From assembly GCA_029876055.1 (NCBI GenBank), contig CM056875.1, positions 2,480,001-2,544,000 on the forward strand: 64,000 nucleotides of DNA. The letters are read 5' to 3'. Both the position numbers and the translations under genes were made by a program. The notes under the pieces were generated by a model. The model was not told the origin of the DNA, did not search any database, and saw nothing but the letters and a program-made list of their open reading frames with translations. Shown here piece after piece: positions 12,653 to 22,892 of the stretch (positions within the stretch are counted from its first letter, which is position 1; the number at the start of each line of letters is the position of its first letter). This DNA is from Madurella fahalii (Eukaryota > Ascomycota > Sordariomycetes > Sordariales).

Positions 12653-15600
12653 ATGTGAGTTTATTAACTCCTCAATAATGACGCATTCCCGGTATACTGT
12701 ACCTATGCTAAAACTCGTAGTAGGAAGTTCGGCAAAACGATCCAGAAGCGGCAGCTCGAAGTGCCCGAGTATGCCGCCTGCTTTGTCAACTACAAGGCGC
12801 TCAAAAAGGTTTGTATTGTACCTGTCATGGCCTTGTCATGCTCACCGTCCCGCTAACATTGCGGGGCAGCTCATCAAGAAACTCTCGGCAACCCCAGTCA
12901 TCCTCTCACAAAACGAGGTAGCCCTGCGTGCTGGCGTAGAACACCTTGACACTCAAGCTGCTCTCCAGGCCAACAAGGCAACCTTCTTCTTCCAGCTGGT
13001 AAGGATGCGATTTGCCGTGCGCCTGCAGCTTTACTAACTCTGCTCAGGAAAGAGAGCTCGACAAGGTCAACGCCTTTTACTTGCAGAAGGAGGCCGAGGT
13101 GCGCGATGGAATGTTTCCCCTCTTCCGGCAATTCAGCTGACGACGTGGCAGCTCAAAATCCGTCTTAAGACCCTCCTCGACAAGAAGAAGGCCCTGCGAT
13201 CCCGGAACCATGGTGTTTCTCGGCGGTCTGCCAAGTTCACTACTCTGCAAGAGGGCTTCCAGCAGTTTGCCAATGACTTGAACAAGCTGCAGCAGTTTGT
13301 CGAGATCAACGGTACCGCCTTCTCCAAGATTCTAAAGAAATGGGACAAGACATCAAAGTCGAAAACGAAGGAGCTGTACCTGTCCAGAGCGGTGGAGGTT
13401 CAGCCCTTCTTCAATGCCACAGTCATCAGCGAGCTCTCGGATCAAGCCACCACGAGCCTTCAGGAACTCGGCGCCTGGGCCGAGGGAGACAACGTCAGCT
13501 TTGAGACCCGCCCGGACCACATTGTTAGCAGCCAACACCTGCCAGGCACCGACGAGGGCGACGCTGACACGCTACTTCTCGACACCGTCCTGTCTGGTAA
13601 CTTGGAGTCCCTGAGGGACTTGTTAGGGCGGATGAGCGCCGCAGCGGATCCGAATAGCTCCGTGGACATATCCTTGATGGAACGCATTACCCGGACATTC
13701 CTCGCCTCCATCAGCGAAGGACCCCCTGAGGCGCTGCAGGTGCTGCTTGAAACCGGCTTGGTGGATATCCAGTCCGAAGATGACATCAACGAGCGGAACT
13801 GCCTGCACCAAGCAGCCATCTACGGCAATTCGTTTGTGCTCGAATACGGTCTATCGAAGGGCGTTGCTGTCGACCGGACCGACGTGTACGGAAGGGTGCC
13901 GCTTCACTATGCCAGCATACACGGCCGGCTCGACATGCTCGATGCTTTGCTATCCGGTATGAATTTCTTCGGCCCACGCTGGGATTACTGCTAACACCCT
14001 GAAATGTAGTTGCGCCCCAAACGATTGATCTCATTGACCATGACAACTACACGCCTCTTATACACTGCATCGTCCACAAGCATCTGGAGTGTGTAGGTCG
14101 ATTGCTAGAGAGGTCCGCTCGGCTCGACCCCGTATCCGACACCGATCATGCACCTCTCAACCTCGCCTGCGAGCATGGGTCGTTGGCTATTGCTGAGCTG
14201 CTCCTCAAGCATGGCGCGCGGATCTTACCCGACGCTGAAGGACTTTATCCCCAGCACGCGGTGGCTAGGTCTGGACAGACACCCGAACTCCTCCTCCTTC
14301 TGAAAAACTACGGGGCCGATCTCGACCAAGTGGACAAACTCTACGGATGGACCCCGCTGGTGCATGCGGCAAGCGAGGGGAACGTACCCTGTCTCCAAGT
14401 GCTTCTCAATATGGGCGCGGACCCCGGTATCCTCGATGAGAAGGAACTCTCGGCCATGTATTACGCTGCCTGGGAGGGCCACCTAGAGTGCATGAAACGT
14501 CTTGCACCGCTTAACCAGAAGAAAGCCGGCCCAATGGAGGTGCAGATGGCAGGATCGCTAGGCACCATGGCAACCAGCAGTGCCCCTCTGCCCATGTCGC
14601 TGGATCTGGACGCGATCCCGGCACTCGAGCTTCCCCCGCCCATTATCCCGCTACGGCGCTACGGCCACAACTTCCTGGACACCAAGACAGTCGTGCAGAT
14701 CACGTTCGGAGACAACGGCGAGCAGCCACTAGTCTTCTTCCATGACAGCAAGTATCCCGCCGCCCGCCTGACCATCTCGTCCAAAATCTCGGACGTCATT
14801 CCCAAGAACGTTATGCTCCCCTTCCAGGAAGACACGCGACTCGTCTCCTTCCAGATCGATAGCCTCGACTCGTTTACCTTGGACATTGACGTCTTCCCGG
14901 CCTACGGTGCCAAGGTGATTGCCAAAACCGTGGCGCTGCCAAACACCTTTCGGGCCGTGCTCAACAGCAACCTGGGCAGTTGCTGTCTGCCATTGTTCGA
15001 CCCGCGGCTGCGGGCCATCGGGCAAATCAGCTTCCACACGCAGGTCATCAAGCCTTTCCAGGGCAAGCCGCTTGAGATCACCGACTTCGAGACGTACTGG
15101 AAGGCGACGAGTCAGCTCGATACGGCCACTACGGCAACAGCCATGAGCAACAGCACCTTTGTCACGGGGTCCAGCCTGACGGGCGATTTCGTCCGCATCT
15201 ACGTCCAGCACACCAGCGACGGCGTGCCCGTCCTCTGGCCGTGGTGGACAGTCAGCTGCGGCGGCATCGAGATACCCGTGTCGCGCCTGACGCTTTCGCA
15301 GTTCCGCACTGCCACCGGCTCGGGCCCGCACTCCCCCCTCCCGCCCGATGATATTGCTGCCGTGCACAGCATCCTTGCCACGTCAGGCGGGACCACCCTC
15401 CACGATGCCCTGTCGCTCCTGCCTAGGGGCATGCACGTCAACATCCAGGTCCTGTACCCGGCGATGGGCGGCGACGGGCGGTTGGGAGGGCGGCTGGGCC
15501 CCGGACTGGGGAGCGCCGACCTGAACGAGTTTGTCGACGCCATCCTGACGGTCGTATTTGACCACACCCGCATGCAGCGCGCCGCCCAAGGGGGCGCCGG

Positions 15601-16142
15601 TCCGGGCCAGGTAGGCGCCGACGCGGCAGTGCGGTCCGTCGTATTCAGCTCGTACAACGCGAGCGTGTGCACGGCGCTCAACTGGAAGCAGCCCAACTTT
15701 CCCGTCTTTTTGTGTAATGATCTAGGGAAGCAACAACCGCAATTGCATGAGGGCGAAATGGGACAGCAGAGGGCGAGCTCGATCAAGGATGCCGTGAGGA
15801 CAGCTACGAGCAATAACTTTATGGGTTTAATTTGCTGCGAGAGGCTGTTGGTACGTTTTTTTTTTTTTTTTTTTTTTCCCTCTCATCTCTTGCTCCGTCT
15901 GTTTCATGGGATGTTGCTGCAGAAACTGATGGTCCCAGGATATGGTGCCTGCGCTCGTGGATGCCATCAAGTCGCACGGTTTGGCGCTGGTTGTGGACAA
16001 GTCGGATGAATCCCTCAAGCAAGCAGTAGCAGCACCCGACTTTGGGGCGATGGCAGATCCGTTTCCGCGGCTGCCCAAGGGCGTGGACGGGGTGCTCAAG
16101 GGAAATGGCGTGCTAAGGTTTAATGAGTCGATAGACGTGTAG
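12653..16142 (+). CDS. NUC-2/PHO81-type SPX-ankyrin-GDPD phosphate regulator
   Basis: Homologue of Neurospora NUC-2 and yeast Pho81, the sensor/CDK inhibitor that controls the PHO85/PHO80-type kinase and phosphate-starvation genes. Seven exons: 12653-12654, 12724-12808, 12870-12998, 13048-13098, 13152-13956, 14010-15850 and 15939-16142, giving 1038 residues (NUC-2 is about 1066). The SPX domain covers about residues 1-165, with the MKFGK start, LEVPEYA, YKALKKLIKKL and the lysine cluster KILKKWDK near 148 that in SPX domains binds inositol pyrophosphates. Ankyrin repeats run about 255-520 (for example NCLHQAAIYGN, APLNLACEHG, TPLVHAASEGN). The C-terminal part (about 690-1038) is the degenerate glycerophosphodiesterase-like region ending in MVPALVDAIKSHG. 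The start codon itself is split by the first intron (AT then G). The last intron carries a T22 run. Identification is firm. Confidence 0.93.
15856..15877. repeat. T22 run inside last NUC-2 intron
   Basis: Twenty-two T follow the donor GTACG by a few bases inside the 88-nt intron. With the tracts at 3625 and 12265 it is one of three long T runs in the first 16 kb. Confidence 0.9.
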
Positions 16143-16359
16143 GCGCAGGGATGCGGGAGCTTTATAAAGACAGGTCAGGGTGAGATGGCGCCATTTGAGG
16201 TTACAAGAATACAGGACTGAAAGCGGGTTCGACGGGTGATAGAATGCTCATGGAGAAAAGCCATCTTTTCTTTTCTGCGCAACCCGCCCACGCTATGCTA
16301 TGCCATGCCGTGCTAACCCACCCGTAGAATACCATGCATGTCATGAGCCAAACCCATCA

Positions 16360-17219
16360 CTATGCACCCTTGTACCCATACCGTAGCCCACTCAACTCCC
16401 TCTCCGGATCCACCCCGGCCATAACTACCTTGGCGCCCACCACAACGGCATACACAATCCCCGGCAACGCCCCCAGCAATACCGGGTGCACCCCCACGGG
16501 GGCTGCCGAACCATCAGCCCTTGCCCGCTCCAACAAGCCCGTTACGAACGCCAGCACCGCCAAGCCGACGTTGAGGTGCGGCAGGTGTCGCTCCAGGGGG
16601 GATTTGTCCGCCCCCGACAAACCGCCGCTTAAGATACCTTGCATCTCCCTCCCCCGCCCCCTCCCCATCCCACCACCAGACCGCAGACCCGGACCCGAGC
16701 TACTACTAGACTCGGCGGACACCCCGCGCTTACCCCCCTCATCGAGCACCGCAAAGCCCGTCTGGGTCGTGTCCAGCCGGCGGAGGAGCCACCCCGTCCC
16801 CGCGAGCGACGACAAGCCCAGCAGGGAGAGGAGGACGGAGGGGCCGGCGGCGGCGGCGGTCCGGGGGATGATGCCCAGGAGGAAGGGGACGGCGGAGAGG
16901 AGGGGGAGGACGGCGAGGAGGCGGAGGAAGGAGGCGTTGCGGCTTTCGTTCTCGGCGGCGAGGGTGGTTATGAGGGATTCTTGTTCTATATATATATTTT
17001 TTTTATTTGTTTGTTTGATTAGTCTGGGTTTGGATTCTTGGTTGGTTGGTTGGTCGGGGACCGGGGGGCTGAAAGGGAAGGGTGATGGGCTAGGCCAAGG
17101 ACCTCCTCACCTTGCTCGTCGAGGACTTCTGGAGTGGACGACGAGGCGTCGTCGTCGTTGTCGTCGCTGGGGTAGTGAAATGTCCTGCGGAGGCGGGCGG
17201 CGGTTGTGGATTTGGCCAT
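16360..17219 (-). CDS. Unknown membrane protein, 244 aa
   Basis: Two exons, 17219-17111 and 16985-16360, close in phase for 244 residues. The N-terminus is polar and acidic (MAKSTTAARLRRTF, then an Asp/Ser stretch). Hydrophobic helices follow: roughly residues 55-75 (LLAVLPLLSAVPFLLGII) and 80-100 (SVLLSLLGLSSLAG), then a Gly/Ser/Arg loop and two more near the C-terminus (VGLAVLAFVTGLL and PGIVYAVVVGAKVV). This suggests about four membrane spans with a cytosolic tail. I do not recognise a family. The gene is convergent with NUC-2, 217 bases away. The intron contains a TATATATA stretch beside its acceptor and (GGTT)n repeats. The acceptor and donor are standard, so the model is likely, but no function can be assigned. 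Confidence 0.7.
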
Positions 17220-17684
17220 GGTGAGTTAATACAAGGGTTAGATGGTGTTGATGTTGCAAGGCGGCGAAGCTGAAGATTGGGGCCCTTGGAGCTTCAGAGG
17301 TTTAAGCACAATGACGTTTGGGTTGGCTTGGCCGGGGTAGGCTTGGCGGGGTGTAGCCTGGTATCTGCATAGCACCTTGTCGTCTTAAGGGATTTAAGGG
17401 ACATTTATGCGATAATCAAGGCTTTCGTCGGGTTCGGGGTTTGCCGTGTAGGTGAGGTATATGCACTAGGGAAGCATGGTAGTATGGAGTATCCTTGGGA
17501 TTATTTTCGATCTAACGAGATCATACATCCTGATTCGGCTAGAGACTGATATTTTCCGCCATATTTCTCTGTGATAATGAATGTACTAAGAAAAGTATGT
17601 TGAAGACAAACACGCCACAACTGCTCTCTCCGGAAGCAGTGCTTTCCAAACCAACTGCCACCTCAGCTGTCAGCCCGGGAAATT
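17220..17684. other. Intergenic
   Basis: Upstream of the 244-residue membrane protein and downstream of the next minus-strand gene. No gene or repeat seen. Confidence 0.55.
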
Positions 17685-18473
17685 TCAAGGAGAAGTAGCC
17701 GCGCGCTTCTGAAGGCCCGGTGAGAACTGCCGCTCCTCGGCAAGCATCTCGTTCGCCTTTTTCGCCTTCCTGAACCTCCACAGTTCCAGTAGAACTGGAA
17801 CTGCCAGGATGACGCCTAGAATGGACAAGACAATCAGGTTCCAGCGCCAGCCTCGCATGAGCCGCAAATTCTGGACAATAACATCCCTGTCTCCTTGGTT
17901 GACTAGGGGCAGCACCAGCACGGCATCATACCAGTTCTCTGGCGTCCAACGGCCGTCGGGATACTTCGCCGACGCTGGGTTCTGCGCCGCCACGGCGGGG
18001 TCGATGCTCCCGCGCGTACGCCCGGTCTCGATGAACGTGTAAATGAGTGCTGTGATCGAGAGCAGCGCGCTGAGGACGGTGATGAGCGCCCATAGGTAGA
18101 AGAATGGCGATGACTTGGCGTGCTTTATGCAATCTGTCAGCCTCTGTGCAGTTGCCTGGACACGTGGCGGCCGGCTTACCTTCTTCCGGGACCGTCTCTC
18201 TAATAATAAACCAACAAGGCCGCCAAACCCAACAAGTACCACGGCGGTCCCGCCAGCGCCATTGGCTGTGTGCCCTTGGTCAGTCACCAGGTTTGCTGGT
18301 TCCCCGGCGAGCGGAAACGTCGATCCAGCGTAGGCGACCTCGAACGGGCCGCCGCCGACGCCGTGGAGGAAGGCCACCATAGACGAGACAAGGCCAAGGG
18401 ATATGGCCCCGTCGATGGTGACCAGGAGGGTCATCAGAGAAATTGGAAGGAGGGGGGAGCGTGAGAAGGCCAT
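17685..18473 (-). CDS. Unknown four-span membrane protein, about 262 aa
   Basis: An open frame from the ATG at 18473 to the stop at 17685 encodes about 262 residues. Hydrophobic segments lie near the N-terminus (LLPISLMTLLVTIDGAISLG), at about 75-95 (TAVVLVGFGGLVGLLL), about 125-150 (LWALITVLSALLSITALIYTF) and about 215-235 (LIVLSILGVILAVPVLLEL). The long loop between spans three and four carries GRWTPENWYDAVLVLP. A stopless 57-nt segment, about 18127-18183 (sense GTAAGC ... AAG), could be a 3n intron; its removal would drop 19 residues between the second and third spans. I recognise no named family. Length, span pattern and codon use support a real gene. Confidence 0.7.
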   Translation of the reverse strand: MAFSRSPLLPISLMTLLVTIDGAISLGLVSSMVAFLHGVGGGPFEVAYAGSTFPLAGEPANLVTDQGHTANGAGGTAVVLVGFGGLVGLLLERRSRKKVSRPPRVQATAQRLTDCIKHAKSSPFFYLWALITVLSALLSITALIYTFIETGRTRGSIDPAVAAQNPASAKYPDGRWTPENWYDAVLVLPLVNQGDRDVIVQNLRLMRGWRWNLIVLSILGVILAVPVLLELWRFRKAKKANEMLAEERQFSPGLQKRAATSP

Positions 18474-19209
18474 CTTAGCTTGCTGGCGCTGCAGAAGGTG
18501 TTCTGAGGGTGGTATGCAGCACGTGCAGTATGGATGCTAGGAGATGCGGGTATATACCTTTCTCTCGGACTCAAACGCTGACATCTGAACAAAGCAACGA
18601 GGGGTAGAAAGGGCACGAAGGATGGGTTAATCTTCACTTAAGTAGAGTTGACAAAGAAAGACGGCAGGTCGAGCTTCAGCCATTAGATCGGCGGGTTCAG
18701 CCCGTGGGATGCGGGCGCTCCATGCTGTGGTAAGATACATTCTTCTCAGGTCTGCTGACGGTGAACTCAACGTGTCTCTCGACGTGGAGAAGCCACGCTA
18801 TTGACGTAATGGCGATGAATATCTGTGTAGATGATGGGACGAGGATCCGAGTTTTGCGGCAGGATCGTGGGGCGGTGCGTAAGGATAGTCGCAAGGAAAG
18901 TAAGGAAATGAAGTATCCTATGCACCGATCCAACGACACATGCCATACCCAAAATAGTGAGAATTAGCAGCTAACTAAAGAGGCTGAGTCGACTTTGGGA
19001 AGGAGATAGCCATGTGGGCGTTCTTGGCATCTACAGGGAAACAACCTGAGGATGAAAGAGCACTGGGGCTTGATAGCGCCACAACACAGCCCCCGATTTA
19101 CGGGTATAGCGGATAATCAAATGTCTGCCAAGCCGTCCCAATCACAAGCTTCGTTTCCCAAATGTGGGCTGAACATCAGTTATCACATCGCACAGCATAA
19201 CCAGCAACC
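18474..19209. other. Divergent promoter region, membrane protein / COA1
   Basis: About 740 bases between divergent starts. No gene supported and no obvious element recognised. Confidence 0.6.
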
Positions 19210-19943
19210 ATGCTTTCGAGGTTAGCCCAGCAAAGGGCGGGCGCCCAAGCGGCCCTGTTGCGGACAAGGATATTATCAGCTGCGAGAGGGACGGGATCGG
19301 CATCCACTGCCAGACAACAGCAGCAACAATTCGTCCAAAGACGGACCCTCATTTCGGCGCCCAAGCCCGGCGATGGCCCGCTGATGGAACGCCGACCAGA
19401 CCGGGAGCTGCCGAGTACGTTTCTATCCTTACTCTTTCTGTGGCTCGGCAATCACTGACGGCAATCGCAGGCATCGAAGCCACCACCTTCCGCTGGTCCC
19501 GCACGCTCCCCATCTTCGCCGCCCTGATCGCACTAGCCTCGGTGGCCATATTCAACTACCAGAAGCTCTCCAGCCCCATCGTCAGCGCGACGCTGTACGC
19601 GCTGCGCACGTCGGACAAGGGGCGTGCTCACCTGGGCGACGAGATCTATTTTGCTCAGCAGATACCCTGGATTTCGGGGGAGATCAACCAGCTGCGCGGC
19701 CGCATCAACATCAGCTTCCGCGTCAAGGGTACCCGCGCCGGCGGTGTCATGCGCTTCGCCAGCTACCGGCCCACGGCGCGGGGCATGTTCGAGACGACCG
19801 AGTGGAGCCTGACGACAGACGACGGCAAGGTGATTGACCTGCTGGAGGACGGCGATCCGTTTAGGGGCATCGTGAGCGGCGCGGATCTGGACATGGACGA
19901 CGAAGAGACCACCACGAGAGGGTTCAGACAGGTCAAGAAGTAA
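19210..19943 (+). CDS. Cytochrome c oxidase assembly factor COA1
   Basis: COA1 (DUF1783) is a mitochondrial inner-membrane protein that helps early Cox1 assembly with Mss51/Shy1 in yeast. Two exons, 19210-19414 and 19471-19943, give 225 residues. The N-terminus (MLSRLAQQRAGAQAALLRTR) is a basic, acid-free presequence; RRTLIS follows. One transmembrane span lies at about residues 80-95 (LPIFAALIALASVAIF). The conserved core is present: ALRTSDKGRAHLGDEIYFAQQIPWISGEINQLRGRI, then FRVKGT and MRFASYRPT, ending in GMFETTEWSL. It is convergent with the mitochondrial ribosomal protein gene, with 116 bases between stop codons. Both products act in mitochondria, which may be coincidence. Family call is firm. 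Confidence 0.93.
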
Positions 19944-20059
19944 AAGACACATGTGTGTTCCTACACGTACTTGTACATCTAGTGTATATCTTGTATGGTA
20001 TGATACAACCGCGACGGCCAAAATCAAATAACAGAAACCTACGACACAGCAACTCTCGA

Positions 20060-21238
20060 TCAGAGCACAGCCGGCGCCCTGTCCATGCCAGACTCATCCC
20101 TCGCGCTGACGGCGATGATCTCCTCCACCGCATCCGCCTGTTCCTTGCTCAGCGTCATGCCCGTCTTCAAGAGCTCCTCTATCCTCTTCTCCCTCCTCGC
20201 CGCCTTAAGCTCCAAGTGGCGTTCCCGTGCCGCCTGCAGGTGGGCCTCGGCATCCGGGAAGCGCTCCTCGAGCAACTTTTTCGTCTTCTCGATGAACTCC
20301 TGCGGCGGCGGCGGCTTCTTGCAGGCATCCTGGATCTTGACCACGGCCCCCTTGGGGCCCGCAACGGCCCCCTTGACCACGACGATGCCCAGCTCATTAT
20401 CCACCATCAACACCGGCAGGTTCTGCACCGTCACCCTCTGGTTCCCCATCCGCCCGGGCATCTTCTTGCCGGGCAGAACCCTGGACCCGCTGCCCTGCGA
20501 GCCGCCCGACGAACCAATAGTCCTGTGATTCAACGAGTTGCCGTGGCTCGCCTCCTGGCCTTTGAACCCGTGCCTCTTCATGCCGCCCGCGAATCCCATG
20601 CCGCGCGAGTTGCTCCGCACGTCGACGCGCTGGCCGACGTGGAACCAGTCGGGCATGAGCTGGACGCCGACGGGGAGCAGGCCGCTCTCGTCGCGCACGC
20701 GGAACTCGGCCAGCGCCTGCTTGGGCGCGATGCCCTTGGCCTCGAAGTAGCCCAGCATCGGCGCGCCCACGTTGCCCGGCAGCCGCTCGCCCATGCCCAC
20801 CTGCACCGCCCAGTAGCCGTGCTGCTGCCGCGTCTTGTTGAGCACCGTCTGCACGCGGTCCAGCTGGAGCACCGTGCACGGGATCCGCGCCCCCGTCCGC
20901 CCCATGAACGCCGTCATGCCCTTCTTGGTGGCCAGCACCCCCGCCCGCACCGGTGTGGTGCGCTCCTTGCGCTTGAGCGCCGCCGCCGGCCCTGTCGTCG
21001 GCGCCGGCAGGCCCTGCGTCACTTGGTTGAAGCGCCGGGGCCGGGCCCGCGAGGGGAGAGTGGACCACCCCGATTTGACGGTGCGGAGTTGCGTTGTTGG
21101 GAGGAAGTTGTGTTGGAGCGGGGCGACGGGGAGGGCGGCGGTGGCAGACGTTATTGTTGATGTGGTTGGGGAGCTCGTTGGCGATGATCGTAAAACGAGG
21201 AGCTGCCGCCAGCAGCGGGCTGGCAGCCGGGGCGCCAT
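20060..21238 (-). CDS. Mitochondrial ribosomal protein uL3m (yeast MRPL9)
   Basis: Single-exon gene of 392 residues for the L3 protein of the mitochondrial large ribosomal subunit. The first 45 or so residues are basic and Ser/Thr-rich (MAPRLPARCWRQLLVLRSS), as expected for a targeting presequence. L3 signatures follow: GVLATKKGMT, the variable loop GMGFAGGMKRHGFKGQEASHG, HRTIGSSG and the GKKMPGRMGNQRVTVQNL segment that binds 23S-type rRNA near the peptidyl transferase centre. A charged C-terminal helix extension (about 300-392) exceeds bacterial L3, as in other fungal mitochondrial L3 proteins. High GC content gives a long antisense open frame across the gene, which I regard as a shadow. Identification is firm. 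Confidence 0.95.
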   Translation of the reverse strand: MAPRLPARCWRQLLVLRSSPTSSPTTSTITSATAALPVAPLQHNFLPTTQLRTVKSGWSTLPSRARPRRFNQVTQGLPAPTTGPAAALKRKERTTPVRAGVLATKKGMTAFMGRTGARIPCTVLQLDRVQTVLNKTRQQHGYWAVQVGMGERLPGNVGAPMLGYFEAKGIAPKQALAEFRVRDESGLLPVGVQLMPDWFHVGQRVDVRSNSRGMGFAGGMKRHGFKGQEASHGNSLNHRTIGSSGGSQGSGSRVLPGKKMPGRMGNQRVTVQNLPVLMVDNELGIVVVKGAVAGPKGAVVKIQDACKKPPPPQEFIEKTKKLLEERFPDAEAHLQAARERHLELKAARREKRIEELLKTGMTLSKEQADAVEEIIAVSARDESGMDRAPAVL

Positions 21239-21859
21239 CTTTGGGGTTATTAGGTTTGGTCGGGTGCTCTGGTGTTCAATTAGATTTCCCCCTCGCAGCG
21301 GTAAGTCTTGTTGAGAGGCTGCCGCATCGATTGGTCGGGGGGGGTCGGATTAGGAGGACGTCGACCGCCGGGCGAAAGGTCGCGCTTCGGAAGTGTGGTC
21401 GCTTTGATGGGCACGCGGCAGAAATTTGAGAGCTGCCGGGTCCGATAAAAATGGGGTCCCAGCTCGATAAGGCTGCTGGTAGAAAAGTGGGCCTCGGGAT
21501 GCCGAACGGCGAAAAGGCTACAAAGATGCTATGGTATTGTTTTTATGGAGTATAATTGCCAATCAGAGAGAAACTAACGAACTGTGAAGATTTAATTACT
21601 AGGACTGCATTCTAATCAGATTGGATCCCCCGGAGGCGTAGGAGAGCCCAAGTTAGACGATCTTTACTACCAACCCTAACCCTATGCAAGGCGTCCATTG
21701 AATTGGCATTGAGTGCCCCTCTCACCAACCGTCGGGGTTACCACTCACAAAATTAAGCATAAAGCTGACCAAGGTCAACAGAACCATATCCTGATTTGTT
21801 TACTGGCGCTTTTCTTCTCGCTTGATGCAAGCAGGTTTTCTGAAATTTTCCTCTTCACA
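21239..21859. other. Divergent promoter region with telomere-like box
   Basis: The gap separates the starts of uL3m (-) and the Jlp2 homologue (+). No gene is supported. A telobox-like AACCCTAACCCTA lies at 21672-21684; such boxes are frequent in promoters of ribosomal and translation genes. Confidence 0.6.
21672..21684. promoter_or_regulatory. Telobox-like element
   Basis: AACCCTAACCCTA, two telomeric-type units, sits about 430 bases from the uL3m start and 176 bases before the Jlp2 homologue. A regulatory role is inference from position and from teloboxes known elsewhere. Confidence 0.35.
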
Positions 21860-22854
21860 ATGGTCTACTACTTCACCTCAAACGTCGTCGACCCCCCAGC
21901 GTACATCTATGTGGGCAAAGACAAGTTTGAAAGTGAGTGAGCATAAGCAGATATCTGCTTCTCTTGACATCAACGGGTCTCTAACATCCCCACGCCAGAC
22001 GAGGACTTGATCAAATTCGGCTGGGAGGAAGACGTCTGGTGAGCACTGCCCGTTCTTCTTAAGCCATCCAGACTCTTACTCCTTGCAGGGTATGTAGTTC
22101 CCGGTCTGAATGAGAAATGCACTACGGCGCTCACCCTCATACCCGACAGTTCCACGTCGACAAGCTATCCAGCGCGCACATCTACCTGCGTCTGCGCGAG
22201 GGCGAAACATGGGACAACATCCCCGAAGAATTACTCACCGATCTGGCTCAACTGACCAAGGCCAACTCGATTGAGGGTAGCGTCCCTGCATGCCGGCGTG
22301 TTTTCCCCGGTCAACTGACTTCGGTACAGGCAATAAAAAGGACAACATCACAATCATCTACACACCATGGTCGAACCTTAGGAAGGATGGCAGCATGGCG
22401 GTTGGTCAGGTGAGCTTCAAGGATCACAAAAAGGTAAAACCCAAGACAAGTATCGGCTACATCACATATCACGACAACCAACGACGCTTTACGTAGGTCA
22501 AGAAAATACTCGTGCCTCAGCGCGAAAACGCCATCGTCAACCGGCTCAACAAAACCAAGGTCGAAAAGTATCCCGACCTGAAGCAGGAGAAGGACGACCG
22601 GCTGCGGGAGCTGCGCAAACGGGACCAAGCCGCGCAGCAAGCGAGGGTTTGTCTCACCTTTCCTCTCACTGGAGCTGAAGCAACGGTGGCTGACGGTGTA
22701 CTCACAGAAAAAGGAGGAGGCCCGCATCGCAAAGGAACGCCAGGAGAAGAAGTGGCAAAAGGATCATGCGTACGACGACCTATTCTCCGAGGAGAACATG
22801 GCGACCACAAGTAACCAGGACCGGGACCCCAACTGGGAAGATGACTTTATGTAG
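21860..22854 (+). CDS. CCDC25/Jlp2 homologue (NFACT-R domain)
   Basis: Small protein of the NFACT-R/DUF814 family: yeast Jlp2, human CCDC25 (about 208 residues). Here there are 213 residues. Exons: 21860-21932, 21999-22038, 22089 (one base), 22150-22276, 22330-22433, 22497-22646 and 22708-22854. The start MVYYFTSNVVDPPAYIYVG, then NEDLIKFGWEEDVWFHVDKLSSAH, IYTPWSNLRKDGSM and KKVKKILVPQREN match the family throughout. The C-terminal part is a charged helix (DRLRELRKRDQAAQQARKKEE), ending in an acidic tail (NWEDDFM). The Trp of DVWFHVDK can be completed only by a single G at 22089 lying between a CAG acceptor and a GTATGT donor. The stop codon is 38 bases from that of the convergent PITH gene. 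Family is firm; the one-base exon needs RNA evidence. Confidence 0.9.
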
Positions 22855-22892
22855 TTTTGTTTCTTTCTCTCTCTGCTGAAACATTTGCCCCG

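Noticed and set aside
14729..15813. Long minus-strand frames opposite NUC-2
   Set aside because: They are shadows of the GC-rich GDPD-like coding region and have no domain or splice pattern of their own.
19955..21160. A 401-codon plus-strand open frame
   Set aside because: It lies antisense to the firmly identified uL3m gene; its Arg/His/Leu-rich peptide is what high-GC coding DNA gives on the opposite strand.
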